NCBI GenBank assembly: GCA_963788055.1
Contig: CAWBFA010000001.1
Location: forward strand, 744,001 to 808,000
Length of the DNA: 64,000 nucleotides
From: JACCTU01 sp963788055
GTDB taxonomy: Bacteria; Actinomycetota; Thermoleophilia; Gaiellales; Gaiellaceae
Direction: 5' to 3'
The position numbers and the translations under genes were made by a program. Positions 42,925 through 52,042 of the stretch are shown in pieces. Within the stretch, counting starts at the first letter, position 1, and every line of letters starts with the position of its first letter. Below the pieces are notes generated by a model, which saw only the letters and a list, made by a program, of their open reading frames with translations, ran no database searches and was not told the DNA's origin.

Positions 42925-44130
42925 GTCGCGTCGCACTCGTCGCCCTCGTCGCGACCCTCGTCGCGATCCCTGGCGCCTACGCGCGCACCTCCGCAACGCC
43001 CGGCGTCACCGGCTCGACGATCGTGCTCGGAGGCTCAGGCCCGCTCAGCGGGCCCGAGGTCGCGTACGCGGGGACGATGATCGGGGCGAAGGCCTACTTC
43101 GACTACGTGAACTCCCGTCGGCGGAGTGAACGGTCGCAAGATCGAGTACCGCTACCTCGACGACGGGTACGACCCGTCGCGGACGGTGCAGAACGCGCGG
43201 CGCCTCGTGCAGCAAGACGGCGTCTTCGCGCTGTTCAACGTCGTCGGCACGGAGCAGAACCTCGCGGTCCGGCCCTTCCTGAACGCGCTCGAGGTGCCTC
43301 AGCTCTTCGGCGGCACCGGCGTGCGCGCGATCGGCCGCGAGTACAAGAAGTACAAGTGGTCGATGGGCTACCTGCCGAGCTTCTTCGCGGAAGGGCGGCT
43401 CTACGCCAAGCATCTCCTGGCGACACGCAGGAACGCGAAGGTCGCGGTCCTCTACGAGGCGAGCGACTACGGCCGCGAGCTGCTCGCAGGCCTGAAGGCC
43501 GGGATCGGAACGAAGGCGAAGATCGTCGGACAGCAGACGTACGAGGTCACCGACACCGACCTCTCGTCCCAGATCTCCCAGCTGAAGCGCTCAGGGGCAA
43601 GCGTGCTCATGCTCTTCACGCTGCCGAAGCAGACGATCGGCGGCTTCGTCGCGGCGAACCGGTTCGGCTGGAAGCCGGTCACGTACGTCACGTCGGTCTC
43701 CGTCGACCCTGCGGTGATGAAGATCGTGCAGGCCACGACCGGGAACAAGGCGGGCGAGAACGCGATCACGGTCCAGTGGATGAAGGACTCGTCGAACCCG
43801 GCGAACGCGAAGGACCCCGCGATCCGGCTCTACAAGACGATCATGCGCCGCTTCGCGCCCGGCCGGAACGTCGACGAGGTCGTCCACCTGTACGGGATGG
43901 CCGTCGCGTACACGATGGTGCAGACCTTGAAGGCGGCAGGTCGGAACCCCACCCGCGACAGCCTCCTTCGTGCGGCCACACACCTCGACCACCAAGTCCC
44001 GTTCATGGTCAAGGGGATCAAGATCAAGACCTCACCAAATGATTACTTTCCGATCTCGAGCGTCCGCTTTCTGCGCTATCGCAATGGTTACTGGCGTCAG
44101 TTCGGCGGGGTCGTCCCCGCGGGGGGCTGA
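42921..44130 (+). CDS. Branched-chain amino acid/amide-type ABC substrate-binding protein, one frameshift near 43115
   Basis: About 402 residues of the Leu/Ile/Val-binding (Peripla_BP_6) fold with a signal peptide (VALVALVATLVAIPGAYA). It begins GSTIVLGGSGPLSGPEVAY, continues after one extra base (near TCCCGTCGGCGG) with VNGRKIEYRYLDDGYDPS, AVLYEASDYGRELLAGLK and SQISQLKRSGASVLML, and ends QFGGVVPAGG. No permease or ATPase is adjacent, so it would be an orphan receptor. ATG 42921 overlaps the hydrolase stop. Confidence 0.8.
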
Positions 44131-44227
44131 CGCCGCGTGGTTCCCGGCAACTCCTGGGTATCGGCAACGTCTAAACCAGTCAGCCGCAGCCTTCCGAGGG
44201 GGCTGGAACAGAAAAAGGAGTGATGAA

Positions 44228-45292
44228 TTGACAACGAGAGTTCGCATGCTGCTGCTCGCCGGCACCGGTGCGCTGAGCCTTGTGCTGGCCGGCGGCGCAG
44301 TGGCGGCCTTTGCACCGGCACTGGCGATCGGGCATCAGCCGCCGACGCCGGGCAGCACAGGCACGACTTCGATTCGAGTCACCGTTGCGCGTGACGATGA
44401 CGCGGTGGCGCGAGCGTCGTTCTACGTCCCGCTGGGGTATTCGGCCACGCTGAACCAGGCTGCCGGAACGGAACTGGGAACCGCGACCGCTCAGATTCTG
44501 GTCCAGGAGCCGATCGCCGGAGCCGTCCTGCCGTTGAACGGGACGATCGCGGTAGCCGATCCCATGGCACTCGTGCGGCCGACCAATACCACCTCGATCG
44601 CCACGACCGTCACGCGATGCACCGGCACGCCCACGCACACTGCGATCTGGCTGGCGACGCTTCAGGCATCGGGGCAGAACCTGGACGTTCCGATCGCCAT
44701 TGACGCTGCGACGGCTCCCATCTCGGCGTTCGCGTCCTATGTGATGACGTTCTGCCTGCCGAGCCCGAACATCCCGTTGGCGCAGGGTGGCGCGCCGTTT
44801 GGAGCGAAGCTGATCAACGCACAGCTGAACCTGCGCGGCTCGTTCACTGCTCCGTCGTCCGCGGCGACGTACCGCTGGCACGTCCTCGCGACGCCGTGGC
44901 CCAGCGGCCCGGGCCTACCGAACGTGGCAGGAACGGTCACCGCGCAGGGCACGGCTGCACTTCCGGGCGCGATCTCGGTGGCAGCGAAATCGAAGAAGCG
45001 GGTCCTCACGATCACCGGGCGCCTCACCGAGGGCGGTCAGGGAATCGGCGGCAGGACCGTGACCCTGCGCGTCGGCACGAAGGGCTACAGCGTTCGCACG
45101 AACGCCGCCGGCAGGTACACGAAGACCCTCAGGATCGCGAAGGGTTCGCGCGTGACGATCCGTGCGACGGCAGCCGTTCCTGCCCGGACGGGCGCCTGCA
45201 CGACCACGTCGCCGTTTGCGCCGATCCCGTGCGTGAGCGACACGTCGGAGTTCTTCACCGCGACGCGATCGATCGTCGCACGCGTCCGCTAG
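44228..45292 (+). CDS. Secreted protein with carboxypeptidase-regulatory-like C-terminal domain
   Basis: 354 residues. TTG 44228 has AAAAAGGAG seven bases upstream, a strong ribosome site. A signal peptide (LLLAGTGALSLVLAGGAVAA) leads to an unrecognised about 225-residue domain (SIRVTVARDDDAVARASFYV) with a Cys pair, then a beta-sandwich: KRVLTITGRLTEGGQGIGG, RTVTLRVGTKGYSVRTNAAG and RYTKTLRIAKGSRVTIRATA. It is probably exported. Function is unknown. Its stop is followed at once by repeat copy 8. Confidence 0.75.
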   Translation: MTTRVRMLLLAGTGALSLVLAGGAVAAFAPALAIGHQPPTPGSTGTTSIRVTVARDDDAVARASFYVPLGYSATLNQAAGTELGTATAQILVQEPIAGAVLPLNGTIAVADPMALVRPTNTTSIATTVTRCTGTPTHTAIWLATLQASGQNLDVPIAIDAATAPISAFASYVMTFCLPSPNIPLAQGGAPFGAKLINAQLNLRGSFTAPSSAATYRWHVLATPWPSGPGLPNVAGTVTAQGTAALPGAISVAAKSKKRVLTITGRLTEGGQGIGGRTVTLRVGTKGYSVRTNAAGRYTKTLRIAKGSRVTIRATAAVPARTGACTTTSPFAPIPCVSDTSEFFTATRSIVARVR

Positions 45293-45410
45293 ACGTTAGC
45301 TCGTAGAGGCGCAAGTCGCGGATCCGCTCACGCGGATCCGCGACCGCTTGGCACCTAAAGGCGGCCGCTTTCGCGGCCGCTGCCGCAGTGACTTCACATC
45401 AATCATCTAG
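45293..45410 (+). repeat. Gene-end palindromic repeat (family A), copy 8
   Basis: Directly after the stop at 45292. It contains GCGCAAGTCGCG, two copies of the palindrome GCGGATCCGC separated by TCAC, CTTGGCACC, AAAGGCGGCCGC then TTTC and GCGGCCGC, and AGTGACTTCACATCA. The next gene starts 47 bases later on the same strand. Confidence 0.8.
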
Positions 45411-45456
45411 TCGCCGCTGGCGGGGCCGACTCGGCCCCGCCCACTACGATGCAGGG

Positions 45457-46408
45457 ATGAGCGCTCCGATTCGTGTCGGCACGTGTTCCTGGGCGGACGA
45501 GTCGCTCTCGAAGTACTGGTACCCGCCGGGGCTCAAGCCCGGGGAACGGCTCCCCTACTACGCCGAGCGCTTCGACACGGTCGAGGTCGACTCGACGTAC
45601 TACCGGCTGCCGGACGAAGCGATGGTGTCGCGGTGGGCGGAGCGCACGCCCGACGGCTTCGTGATGCACGTGAAGGCATTCGGAGTGATGACGCGGCACC
45701 CGGTCAAGGTCGAGCAGCTGCCGCCCGATCTGCGCGACTCGGCGCCGCTCGACGAGCGCGGCCGCGTCGATCGACCGCCGCGCGAGTTCCGCGCCGAGGT
45801 CTTCCTTCGCTTCCGCGAAGCGCTCGAGCCGTTGCGCTCGTCGGGCAAGCTCGGCGGGATTCTCTTCCAGCTGCCGCCCTACGTCGTCTCGAAGCCGAGC
45901 TCGTTCGAGTACCTCGAGTGGGCGAAGGAGCAGCTCGCCGGTGACGAGCTGATGGTCGAGTTCCGACACGCGAGCTGGCTCGACGACGAGCATCGCGAGG
46001 AAACGCTGATGTTCCTGGAACGGCTCGGGGCAACGCACGTGATCGTCGACTCGCCGCGCATCCCCGGCGCCAAGAACGTCGTCCCGAGTGTCTTCTCGCT
46101 GACCTCCCCCACGTTGTACGTCGCGTTTTCACGGGCGGAACGCAGGCACCTGGAACAAGCGCGGCGGCGGTGCCCAGGAACGCTTCGATCACCTCTACGC
46201 GGAGGATGAGCTCCGCGAGTGGGTGGAGCCGCTCCGCGAGCTCGCCGGCGAGGCCGAGCAGGCGTACGCGCTGATGAACACGAACAAGTGGAACGAAGGA
46301 CCCGAGGGGCGAATGATCCCCCAGGGCGCGGCGAACGCGCAGGCGCTGCGCAAGCTGCTCGAGGCAGAAGGTGTGCCTGTCACGACGCCGGCGACGGTGA
46401 GCACATGA
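45457..46408 (+). CDS. DUF72 family protein, one frameshift near 46125
   Basis: About 316 residues. DUF72 (UPF0759) proteins have a TIM-barrel fold and unknown role. It starts VGTCSWADESLSKYWYPPG, has AERFDTVEVDSTYYRLP, FQLPPYVVSKPSSFEYLEW and VEFRHASWL, and after the shift reads GRNAGTWNKRGGG and WVEPLRELAGEAEQAYALMN, NTNKWNEG. An extra T in a run of four T at about 46123 explains the break. ATG 45457. Its end overlaps the glutamine-amidotransferase-like gene start (ATGA). Confidence 0.82.
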
Positions 46409-47115
46409 ATGTGCTGTCGGTGATCCACGGCACCGACGCGCGCGCCGAGCTCTTCTCGGGCGCGGTCGAGGATGCGGGGCACGCGCTCGACGAGTGGTCG
46501 CTCGCGTGGCGAACGCCGCCGCCGCGGCCCGTCGACGCGTACGACGCCGTGCTCGTCTTCGGTGGCGCGATGCACGCCGATGAGCACGAGAGCCACCCAT
46601 GGCTCCTCAACGAGAACTTCTTCCTCCAGCGGCTGCTCGACCTCCACGTGCCGACCTTCGGCGTGTGCCTCGGCGCCCAGCTCCTCGCCAAGGCGGCGCA
46701 TGCACCAGTGCAACGCGCCGCGGAACCGGAGATCGGCTGGTACGAGGTCGAGCTGACCGACGCCGCGCGCAAGGACCCCGTCTTCGGCGGACTCCCCAAG
46801 CGCTTCGACGCCTTCCAGTGGCACTACTACACCTACGGCGTGCCTGCCGGCGGCGTGGAGCTCGGGCGTAGCGCGGCGTGCACCCAGGCGTTCCGGCTCG
46901 GCGAGAGCGTCTGGGGCGTGCAGTTCCACCCCGAAGTGACCGAGTCGCAGATCGGCTCGTGGCTTTCGACGGACGGCTTCAGCGAAGGCGTCGACGTCGA
47001 GCGTGTCGCCGCAGAGACGCGCGAGCGAATCGGCGCGTGGAACGCGCTCGGCACACAGCTCTGCGGCGCGTTCCTCGCGGCCGCGGACCGCCGAGTCTCA
47101 GTCGCCGCCTCCTAA
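46405..47115 (+). CDS. Class I glutamine amidotransferase-like protein
   Basis: 236 residues of the GATase1 fold. FGVCLGAQLLAKAA has the nucleophile Cys and VQFHPEVTESQIGSW the His-Glu pair. It resembles GMP-synthase glutaminase paralogues and gamma-glutamyl-hydrolase-like proteins; the ammonia acceptor is unknown and no synthetase partner is adjacent. ATG 46405 overlaps the DUF72 stop. Confidence 0.85.
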   Translation: MNVLSVIHGTDARAELFSGAVEDAGHALDEWSLAWRTPPPRPVDAYDAVLVFGGAMHADEHESHPWLLNENFFLQRLLDLHVPTFGVCLGAQLLAKAAHAPVQRAAEPEIGWYEVELTDAARKDPVFGGLPKRFDAFQWHYYTYGVPAGGVELGRSAACTQAFRLGESVWGVQFHPEVTESQIGSWLSTDGFSEGVDVERVAAETRERIGAWNALGTQLCGAFLAAADRRVSVAAS

Positions 47116-47124
47116 GGAGGGCTC

Positions 47125-47910
47125 CTAGCGGTCGATCACGATCGTGCCGGCGAGCTCGCGCGCGCCCGCGTAACCGTGGTCTGCGCCCTCGATCCGCATC
47201 GCGGTGGCCAGCTCCGCGATCGTCTCGGCCGGCGGCGGCAGCTCGTCGGGGGTCGAGCCCAGCACCGCCGCCGCGCGAACCGCACGCCGGTCTGCGCCGG
47301 TGAGACGCTCGACGAGCGTCGGGTTCGCCCCGAGCGAGACGACCTCGCCCGGAGGAAGCGGCCCGTAGTACTCCGGCACCGAGAGGTACTCGTCGAGCAT
47401 GCGGCCGCGGTCGTACGTCCGGTAGCGCGCGACGGCACCCTCCTCGACGGCGAACGAGATCGCGACGACACCGACCGCGTCGGAGAGCTCACGCGCGAGC
47501 CGCGGCAGCATCGAGGGGTCGCGGTCGCAGAGCTCGTCGTAGACGGCGATCCAACCGTTTCGCGGCGACACGATCACCGTTCCCTTGGACTTACCGGGGA
47601 GGGTCGGTACGAACCGCCTGACGATCCGTTCGACCGTCGGAAGGTCGTCGGTCTGCACCTGCACCGAGCCGAACGACTCGCCGCGCGGCTTGCGCTCCAG
47701 GTCACGCTCCAGCACGTCGAGGTCGACGGCGAGGATGTGCGCGACGGGAACGAACCCGAGCCGCGTGAACGTCTGTTCGTCGCGCTCGTCGACCTCGACG
47801 GCGATCCGCGTGACTCCCTGCTCGCGCAGCTGGCGCGCGAGCTCGCTCAGCGCCTCGGGCGCCTCGTCGTCGAGTCGGCCGAGATACGCCGTGCCGTCGC
47901 GGATCTCCAT
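47125..47910 (-). CDS. Unknown protein, possibly GNAT-like N-terminus
   Basis: 261 residues. The first 75 residues (ELARQLREQGVTRIAVEVDE, then TFTRLGFVPVAHILAVDLDV) look like the end of an acetyltransferase fold; the centre (GTVIVSPRNGWIAVYDELCD, DAVGVVAISFAVEEGAVARY) is unrecognised. No signal peptide or membrane segments. Convergent with the amidotransferase-like gene (9-base gap) and 10 bases past the AlkA gene on the same strand. Confidence 0.6.
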   Translation of the reverse strand: MEIRDGTAYLGRLDDEAPEALSELARQLREQGVTRIAVEVDERDEQTFTRLGFVPVAHILAVDLDVLERDLERKPRGESFGSVQVQTDDLPTVERIVRRFVPTLPGKSKGTVIVSPRNGWIAVYDELCDRDPSMLPRLARELSDAVGVVAISFAVEEGAVARYRTYDRGRMLDEYLSVPEYYGPLPPGEVVSLGANPTLVERLTGADRRAVRAAAVLGSTPDELPPPAETIAELATAMRIEGADHGYAGARELAGTIVIDR

Positions 47911-47920
47911 CAGATCGAGA

Positions 47921-48737
47921 CTAAGGGACGGAGTAGAGGCTGGCGAGCAGGTAGTGCGCGCTCAGGTTCTCGAACGGTGCGAAACGCTCGCCGAACACCC
48001 GCGCTTCGGCGATCGAGGGACGCACACCGTCGAAGTAGTACTCCGCGAGCGCCTTGACGAGCCCGAGGTCCCCCGCCGGCCAGGCGCGCGGCCGGGCGAG
48101 GTGGCGCGCCATGAACCAGTCCGCGGTCCACTCGCCGAGCCCACGTAGCGCGACGAGGCGCGCCTTGAGCTCGTCGTCGGGCAGCCCAGCGAGCTCGTCC
48201 CAGTCGATCGCAGCCTGGGCGAGGCCGACGACGTACTCCGCCTTGCGCCGCGAGAACCCGAGCCCCGTCAGCTCCTCCTCACCCGCGCCGGACAGGCGCT
48301 CCTCCGTGGGAAACGCCCACGCGTGTACGGCGCGCACTCCAAAGCGCTCGATCAGCCGGTTCCGCACCGCGAACGCCGAGTGGAGCGACACCTGCTGCGC
48401 GGTGATCGACGTGACGAGCGTTTCGTAGGGATCGGGGTTCAGCGGCGGACGCAGCCCGCGCAGTTCGCGCACGATTCGCGCGAGCACCGGATCGCTCTCC
48501 GCGAACGCGTAGAAGGCGTCGAGCTCGAACTGTCCGCCGAGGTAGTGGAGACGCCCGCGGCTCGAACGGTTCGACGTCCACTCCCCCGGCCGCGGCCTCG
48601 ATGCGAACCTCGCGCCCGTCGAACACGCGGTGGAGGCCGCCTTCGTGCCAGAGATTCGCGAGATCCGGCCCGAATGCGCGGTAGCGCGAGGTCGAGCGGG
48701 CGAAGTCGTAGGGCTCGGGGAGCGCGAGCGTCGGCAC
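47921..48737 (-). CDS. DNA-3-methyladenine glycosylase II-like (AlkA/HhH-GPD), one frameshift near 48555
   Basis: About 271 residues. The first 60 residues (LALPEPYDFARSTSRYRAFG) read from GTG 48737; one extra base in a CGGG run near 48552 shifts to RLHYLGGQFELDAFYAFAES. Then come TLVTSITAQQVSLHSAFAVR (the AlkA QQ motif), LTGLGFSRRKAEYVVGLAQA and LVALRGLGEWTADWFMARHL, the HhH-GPD motif with its catalytic Asp. It excises alkylated bases. Confidence 0.85.
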
Positions 48738-48828
48738 GCGGCCACGCTAGCAGCGAGGGAGCTCGCACGCGCACGTCGATAGGCCCCGGTCGAGCCCGAC
48801 GACCGTCCTCACTGAGAACGCCGCTCGG

Positions 48829-50859
48829 TCAGCGGCGCGGCACGAATGCGCGCACAGCGGAGACAGCCGTTCGCCCGTCCAGCGAGCGTGCGATCGCGAC
48901 GACGTGTACGCGCTCGCCGCGGCGAAACGCGGCTCCGTCGAGGAACGTCCGGTACGGGGGCGAGTCGTCGGCGGCGATCCGCGTCCAGCGCGCGGCGCCG
49001 GCGCGTCGAACGGCGAAGGCGACGCTCACGGGCTTGGCGCCTGCCGTCGCCGACACGCGGACGAGGTCGCTGAGCGAGTCCCGCGCGACGACGAGCATCG
49101 GCTTCGGTGGTCGGGCAGCCGGGATCTGCCGCGTCGCCTGGAGGAGCGCGCTCGAGTAGGGCGGGATCGTGAGCGTCAGGGAACCCGATCGCGTGCTCGA
49201 AGCAGGGCTGGTTGTCCCGGCCAGGCGCGTCCACTCCGCCTGCGGAGTCGCGGTCGCGATCGTCAGCCGAGCAGGCGATCCCCCGGCGTTGAACAGCGCG
49301 ACGTACTCCCGCCGGCCGGTGGCGTCGATTCTGCTGACCGCGAGCGCGCTCCTCGTCGAACGGCGCACGATCGTGGCCCCGCCCGAGAGCGCCGGGTGCG
49401 CGGCGCGCAGCTCGCCGAGAGCGCGAAGGCGCTCGCCGACGGGGTGTGACACCTGGTCGAACGACGAGCCTGCTCCGATCGGACCGCTGCCGATCCGCTC
49501 TTCGCTGCGCCATTCGGGGACCTGAGTCGGGAACAGGTCCTGCCTCGCCTCCTTGTCCCCACCCCGCCCGATGATCCCGAACTCGTCGCCGTAGTAGACG
49601 ACCGGTGCGCCGCGCAGGAAGTAGAGCAGGTCGTACGCGAGCAACGTCCGCTGGAGCAGCGGACCTCCCGCGCCCGCACCCTTGCTCCGCACCTGGTACG
49701 CCGCGCGGCCAATGTCGTGGTTGCCCAGGAACGTCGGCGGAATGTGCCGCGTTCCGTCAGACGCGATGAAGTAGTCGTCGTCGTTCAACCGCGCGACGAT
49801 TCCGCTCGCGCCTGCGCTGCCGCCCGCGAACCGCGCGACGGCGTCCTGCATCGGGAAATCGAGGACGTTCGGCAGGCCTCGGTTGCGAACGTACGTCGCG
49901 AGCTCGATCGCGTTGCTCTCGAACGCCTCGCCGAAGAGCTGAAAGTCCGGCACGCCTGCGGCTCGTGCGGCCGACATGATCTTCGGCACCCACTCGCCGA
50001 AGAACCCACGCTCGACGTGCTTCGCGGTGTCGATGCGAAAGCCGTCGATCCTGTACCGCGTAATCCACCCAGCGAAGACGTCGACGAGGCCCTGGCGCAC
50101 GTTCGGCCGTTCCGTCGCGAGGTCGTCGAGCCCGAAGAAGTCGCCGAGCTCGAGACACGCCGGCGGGCACGAGTTGAAGTCGATGTTGCCGCGGTTGTGG
50201 TAGTTGGCGGGGTCGTTCAACCAGGCCGGGTCCTTGCTACTCGCCTCGCCCGGCGGCACACTCGGCGTCTTCGGCGGGCCGTACCCGTAGCTCGGGAGCT
50301 TGATCACATCGGCCGTGTGGTTGACGACGACGTCGAGGATCACCTTCAGGCCCAGCCGGTGCGCACAGTCGACGAACGCCGCGAACGCAGCGTCTCCGCC
50401 CAGGTGCGGGTCGACCGTGGTGAACTTGAGTGCCCAGTAGCCGTGATACGCGGCGCTTCCGTCCTGGACGAACTTCTGCCAGTAGGGAGGCGTCACCCAG
50501 ATCGACGTGAAGCCGAGCGTCTTGATGCGCGCGAGACCGCTCGGGCCGGTGCAGTCACCCGTCAGTCCGGCAAAGTCGCCGCCGTGGTAGTAGCCCGTGT
50601 CGGCCGGGTCGTAGCCGGTGACGTTCGGTGAGCCGGTGAGCCCACCTCGGTCGTTCGTGGGATCACCGTTGGCGTAGCGGTCCGGCATCACGAAGTAGAT
50701 GCGCTGCGATGCGATCGCCGGACGTGGCGCCGGTTGTGACAACGCTCCGAGAGCGGAGCCGCGGGGCGGGGCGACGGCAAGCGGACGCGCCGAGACTGCC
50801 GCCGTCAGCGCAAGCGCGAGGACCAGAGCGGGCGCGACCGTCCTAGCGAAGTGGCGCAC
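48829..50859 (-). CDS. Secreted alpha-amylase family protein (GH13)
   Basis: 676 residues. A signal peptide (TVAPALVLALALTAAVSARP) and a GH13 barrel with IYFVMPDRYANGDPTNDRGG, LKVILDVVVNHTADV, DGFRIDTAKHV (nucleophile Asp), FQLFGEAFES (acid Glu) and FLGNHDIGRA (third Asp), then a beta-sandwich end. It should cut starch or glycogen outside the cell into maltodextrins for the ABC importer. GTG 50859 overlaps the msmK-type gene by 17 bases, so it is the last gene of the maltodextrin chain. Confidence 0.92.
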   Translation of the reverse strand: MRHFARTVAPALVLALALTAAVSARPLAVAPPRGSALGALSQPAPRPAIASQRIYFVMPDRYANGDPTNDRGGLTGSPNVTGYDPADTGYYHGGDFAGLTGDCTGPSGLARIKTLGFTSIWVTPPYWQKFVQDGSAAYHGYWALKFTTVDPHLGGDAAFAAFVDCAHRLGLKVILDVVVNHTADVIKLPSYGYGPPKTPSVPPGEASSKDPAWLNDPANYHNRGNIDFNSCPPACLELGDFFGLDDLATERPNVRQGLVDVFAGWITRYRIDGFRIDTAKHVERGFFGEWVPKIMSAARAAGVPDFQLFGEAFESNAIELATYVRNRGLPNVLDFPMQDAVARFAGGSAGASGIVARLNDDDYFIASDGTRHIPPTFLGNHDIGRAAYQVRSKGAGAGGPLLQRTLLAYDLLYFLRGAPVVYYGDEFGIIGRGGDKEARQDLFPTQVPEWRSEERIGSGPIGAGSSFDQVSHPVGERLRALGELRAAHPALSGGATIVRRSTRSALAVSRIDATGRREYVALFNAGGSPARLTIATATPQAEWTRLAGTTSPASSTRSGSLTLTIPPYSSALLQATRQIPAARPPKPMLVVARDSLSDLVRVSATAGAKPVSVAFAVRRAGAARWTRIAADDSPPYRTFLDGAAFRRGERVHVVAIARSLDGRTAVSAVRAFVPRR

Positions 50860-52024
50860 CCGTCTCCGCGTCGAAGAGGTGGATGTGCTTCGTGTCGATC
50901 GCGAGCGGGACCTGCTCGCCCGCGCGCAGCCCAACCGCCTCCTCGGCTGGGATTGATGCGACGAGGTTCGGCCGGGCCGCGGTCACCCCCTCTCCGTCGA
51001 GCTCTTGCTCCTCGAGCAGGTCGTCGTCGACGCCGATCACCATCGCGTCGACGCGGAAGTACGCGATCGACTGCGAGCCGAGCGCTTCGATCAGCTCCAG
51101 GCCCGCGTTGATGGCCGGCAGGTCGGGACGCCGGTCCGCGCGGTGCAGGTTGTCGGCGCGCACGCCGAGCACGACTTCGCGCCCCTCGCGGCCGCGCACC
51201 TCGGGGAAGCGGCGCATCGCCTCGTCGGAGAGGGGCACCTGTTGTCGCCCGAGCGTCACGTTGACCGTGCCGTTTTGCGAGGCCACCGTCGCCGCGAGCA
51301 GGTTCATCGGCGGAGTGCCGATGAAGCCCGCCACGAAGAGGTTCGCGGGGTTGTCGTAGAGCCGCTGGGGAGTGTCGACCTGCTGCAGGCGACCCTGGTT
51401 CATCACGGCGACCCGGTCGCCCATCGTCATCGCCTCGACCTGGTCGTGGGTGACGTAAATCGTCGTCGTCTCGAGGTCGCGCTGGAGCTTCGCGATGTCG
51501 GCACGCATCTGCACCCGAAGCTTTGCGTCGAGGTTCGAGAGCGGCTCGTCCATCAGGAACGCCTGCGGCTGGCGCACGATCGCCCGGCCCATCGCGACGC
51601 GCTGACGCTGGCCGCCGGACAGCTCCTTCGGCCGGCGCGCGAGGTACGGCGTCAGATCGAGCATCTTGGCCGCCCATTCGACGCGCTCCGCGATCACGGA
51701 CTTCGACTCCCGGCGCAGGCGCAGCCCGAACGCGATGTTGTCCCCGACGGTGAGGTGCGGGTAGAGAGCGTAGTTCTGGAAGACCATCGCGACGTCTCGC
51801 TCCTTCGGCGTGAGCTCGTTGACGACGCGCCCGCCGATCGAAACCGTCCCGTCTGAGATGTCCTCGAGCCCCGCGACCATGCGCAGTGCCGTCGTCTTCC
51901 CGCAACCGGACGGCCCGACGAGCACGAGGAACTCGCCGTCCCGGGCCTCGAGCGACAGGTCGTAGACCGCCTGCACGCCGTTCTCGTAGACCTTGTCGAC
52001 CTCGTCGAAGACCACGTCAGCCAC
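50843..52024 (-). CDS. Maltodextrin ABC importer ATP-binding subunit (UgpC/MsmK type)
   Basis: 393 residues. Walker A is LVGPSGCGKTTALRMVAG, the signature LSGGQRQRVAMGRA, Walker B AFLMDEPLSNLDAKLR, then THDQVEAMTMGDRVAVM and a C-terminal TOBE/OB regulatory domain (DNLHRADRRPDLPAI, VPLAIDTKHIHLFDAETG). It energises MalF/MalG. Often shared between sugar importers. It sits between the two GH13 genes. Confidence 0.92.
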   Translation of the reverse strand: MADVVFDEVDKVYENGVQAVYDLSLEARDGEFLVLVGPSGCGKTTALRMVAGLEDISDGTVSIGGRVVNELTPKERDVAMVFQNYALYPHLTVGDNIAFGLRLRRESKSVIAERVEWAAKMLDLTPYLARRPKELSGGQRQRVAMGRAIVRQPQAFLMDEPLSNLDAKLRVQMRADIAKLQRDLETTTIYVTHDQVEAMTMGDRVAVMNQGRLQQVDTPQRLYDNPANLFVAGFIGTPPMNLLAATVASQNGTVNVTLGRQQVPLSDEAMRRFPEVRGREGREVVLGVRADNLHRADRRPDLPAINAGLELIEALGSQSIAYFRVDAMVIGVDDDLLEEQELDGEGVTAARPNLVASIPAEEAVGLRAGEQVPLAIDTKHIHLFDAETGAPLR

Positions 52025-52042
52025 CGCACACCTCCTGCTCGC

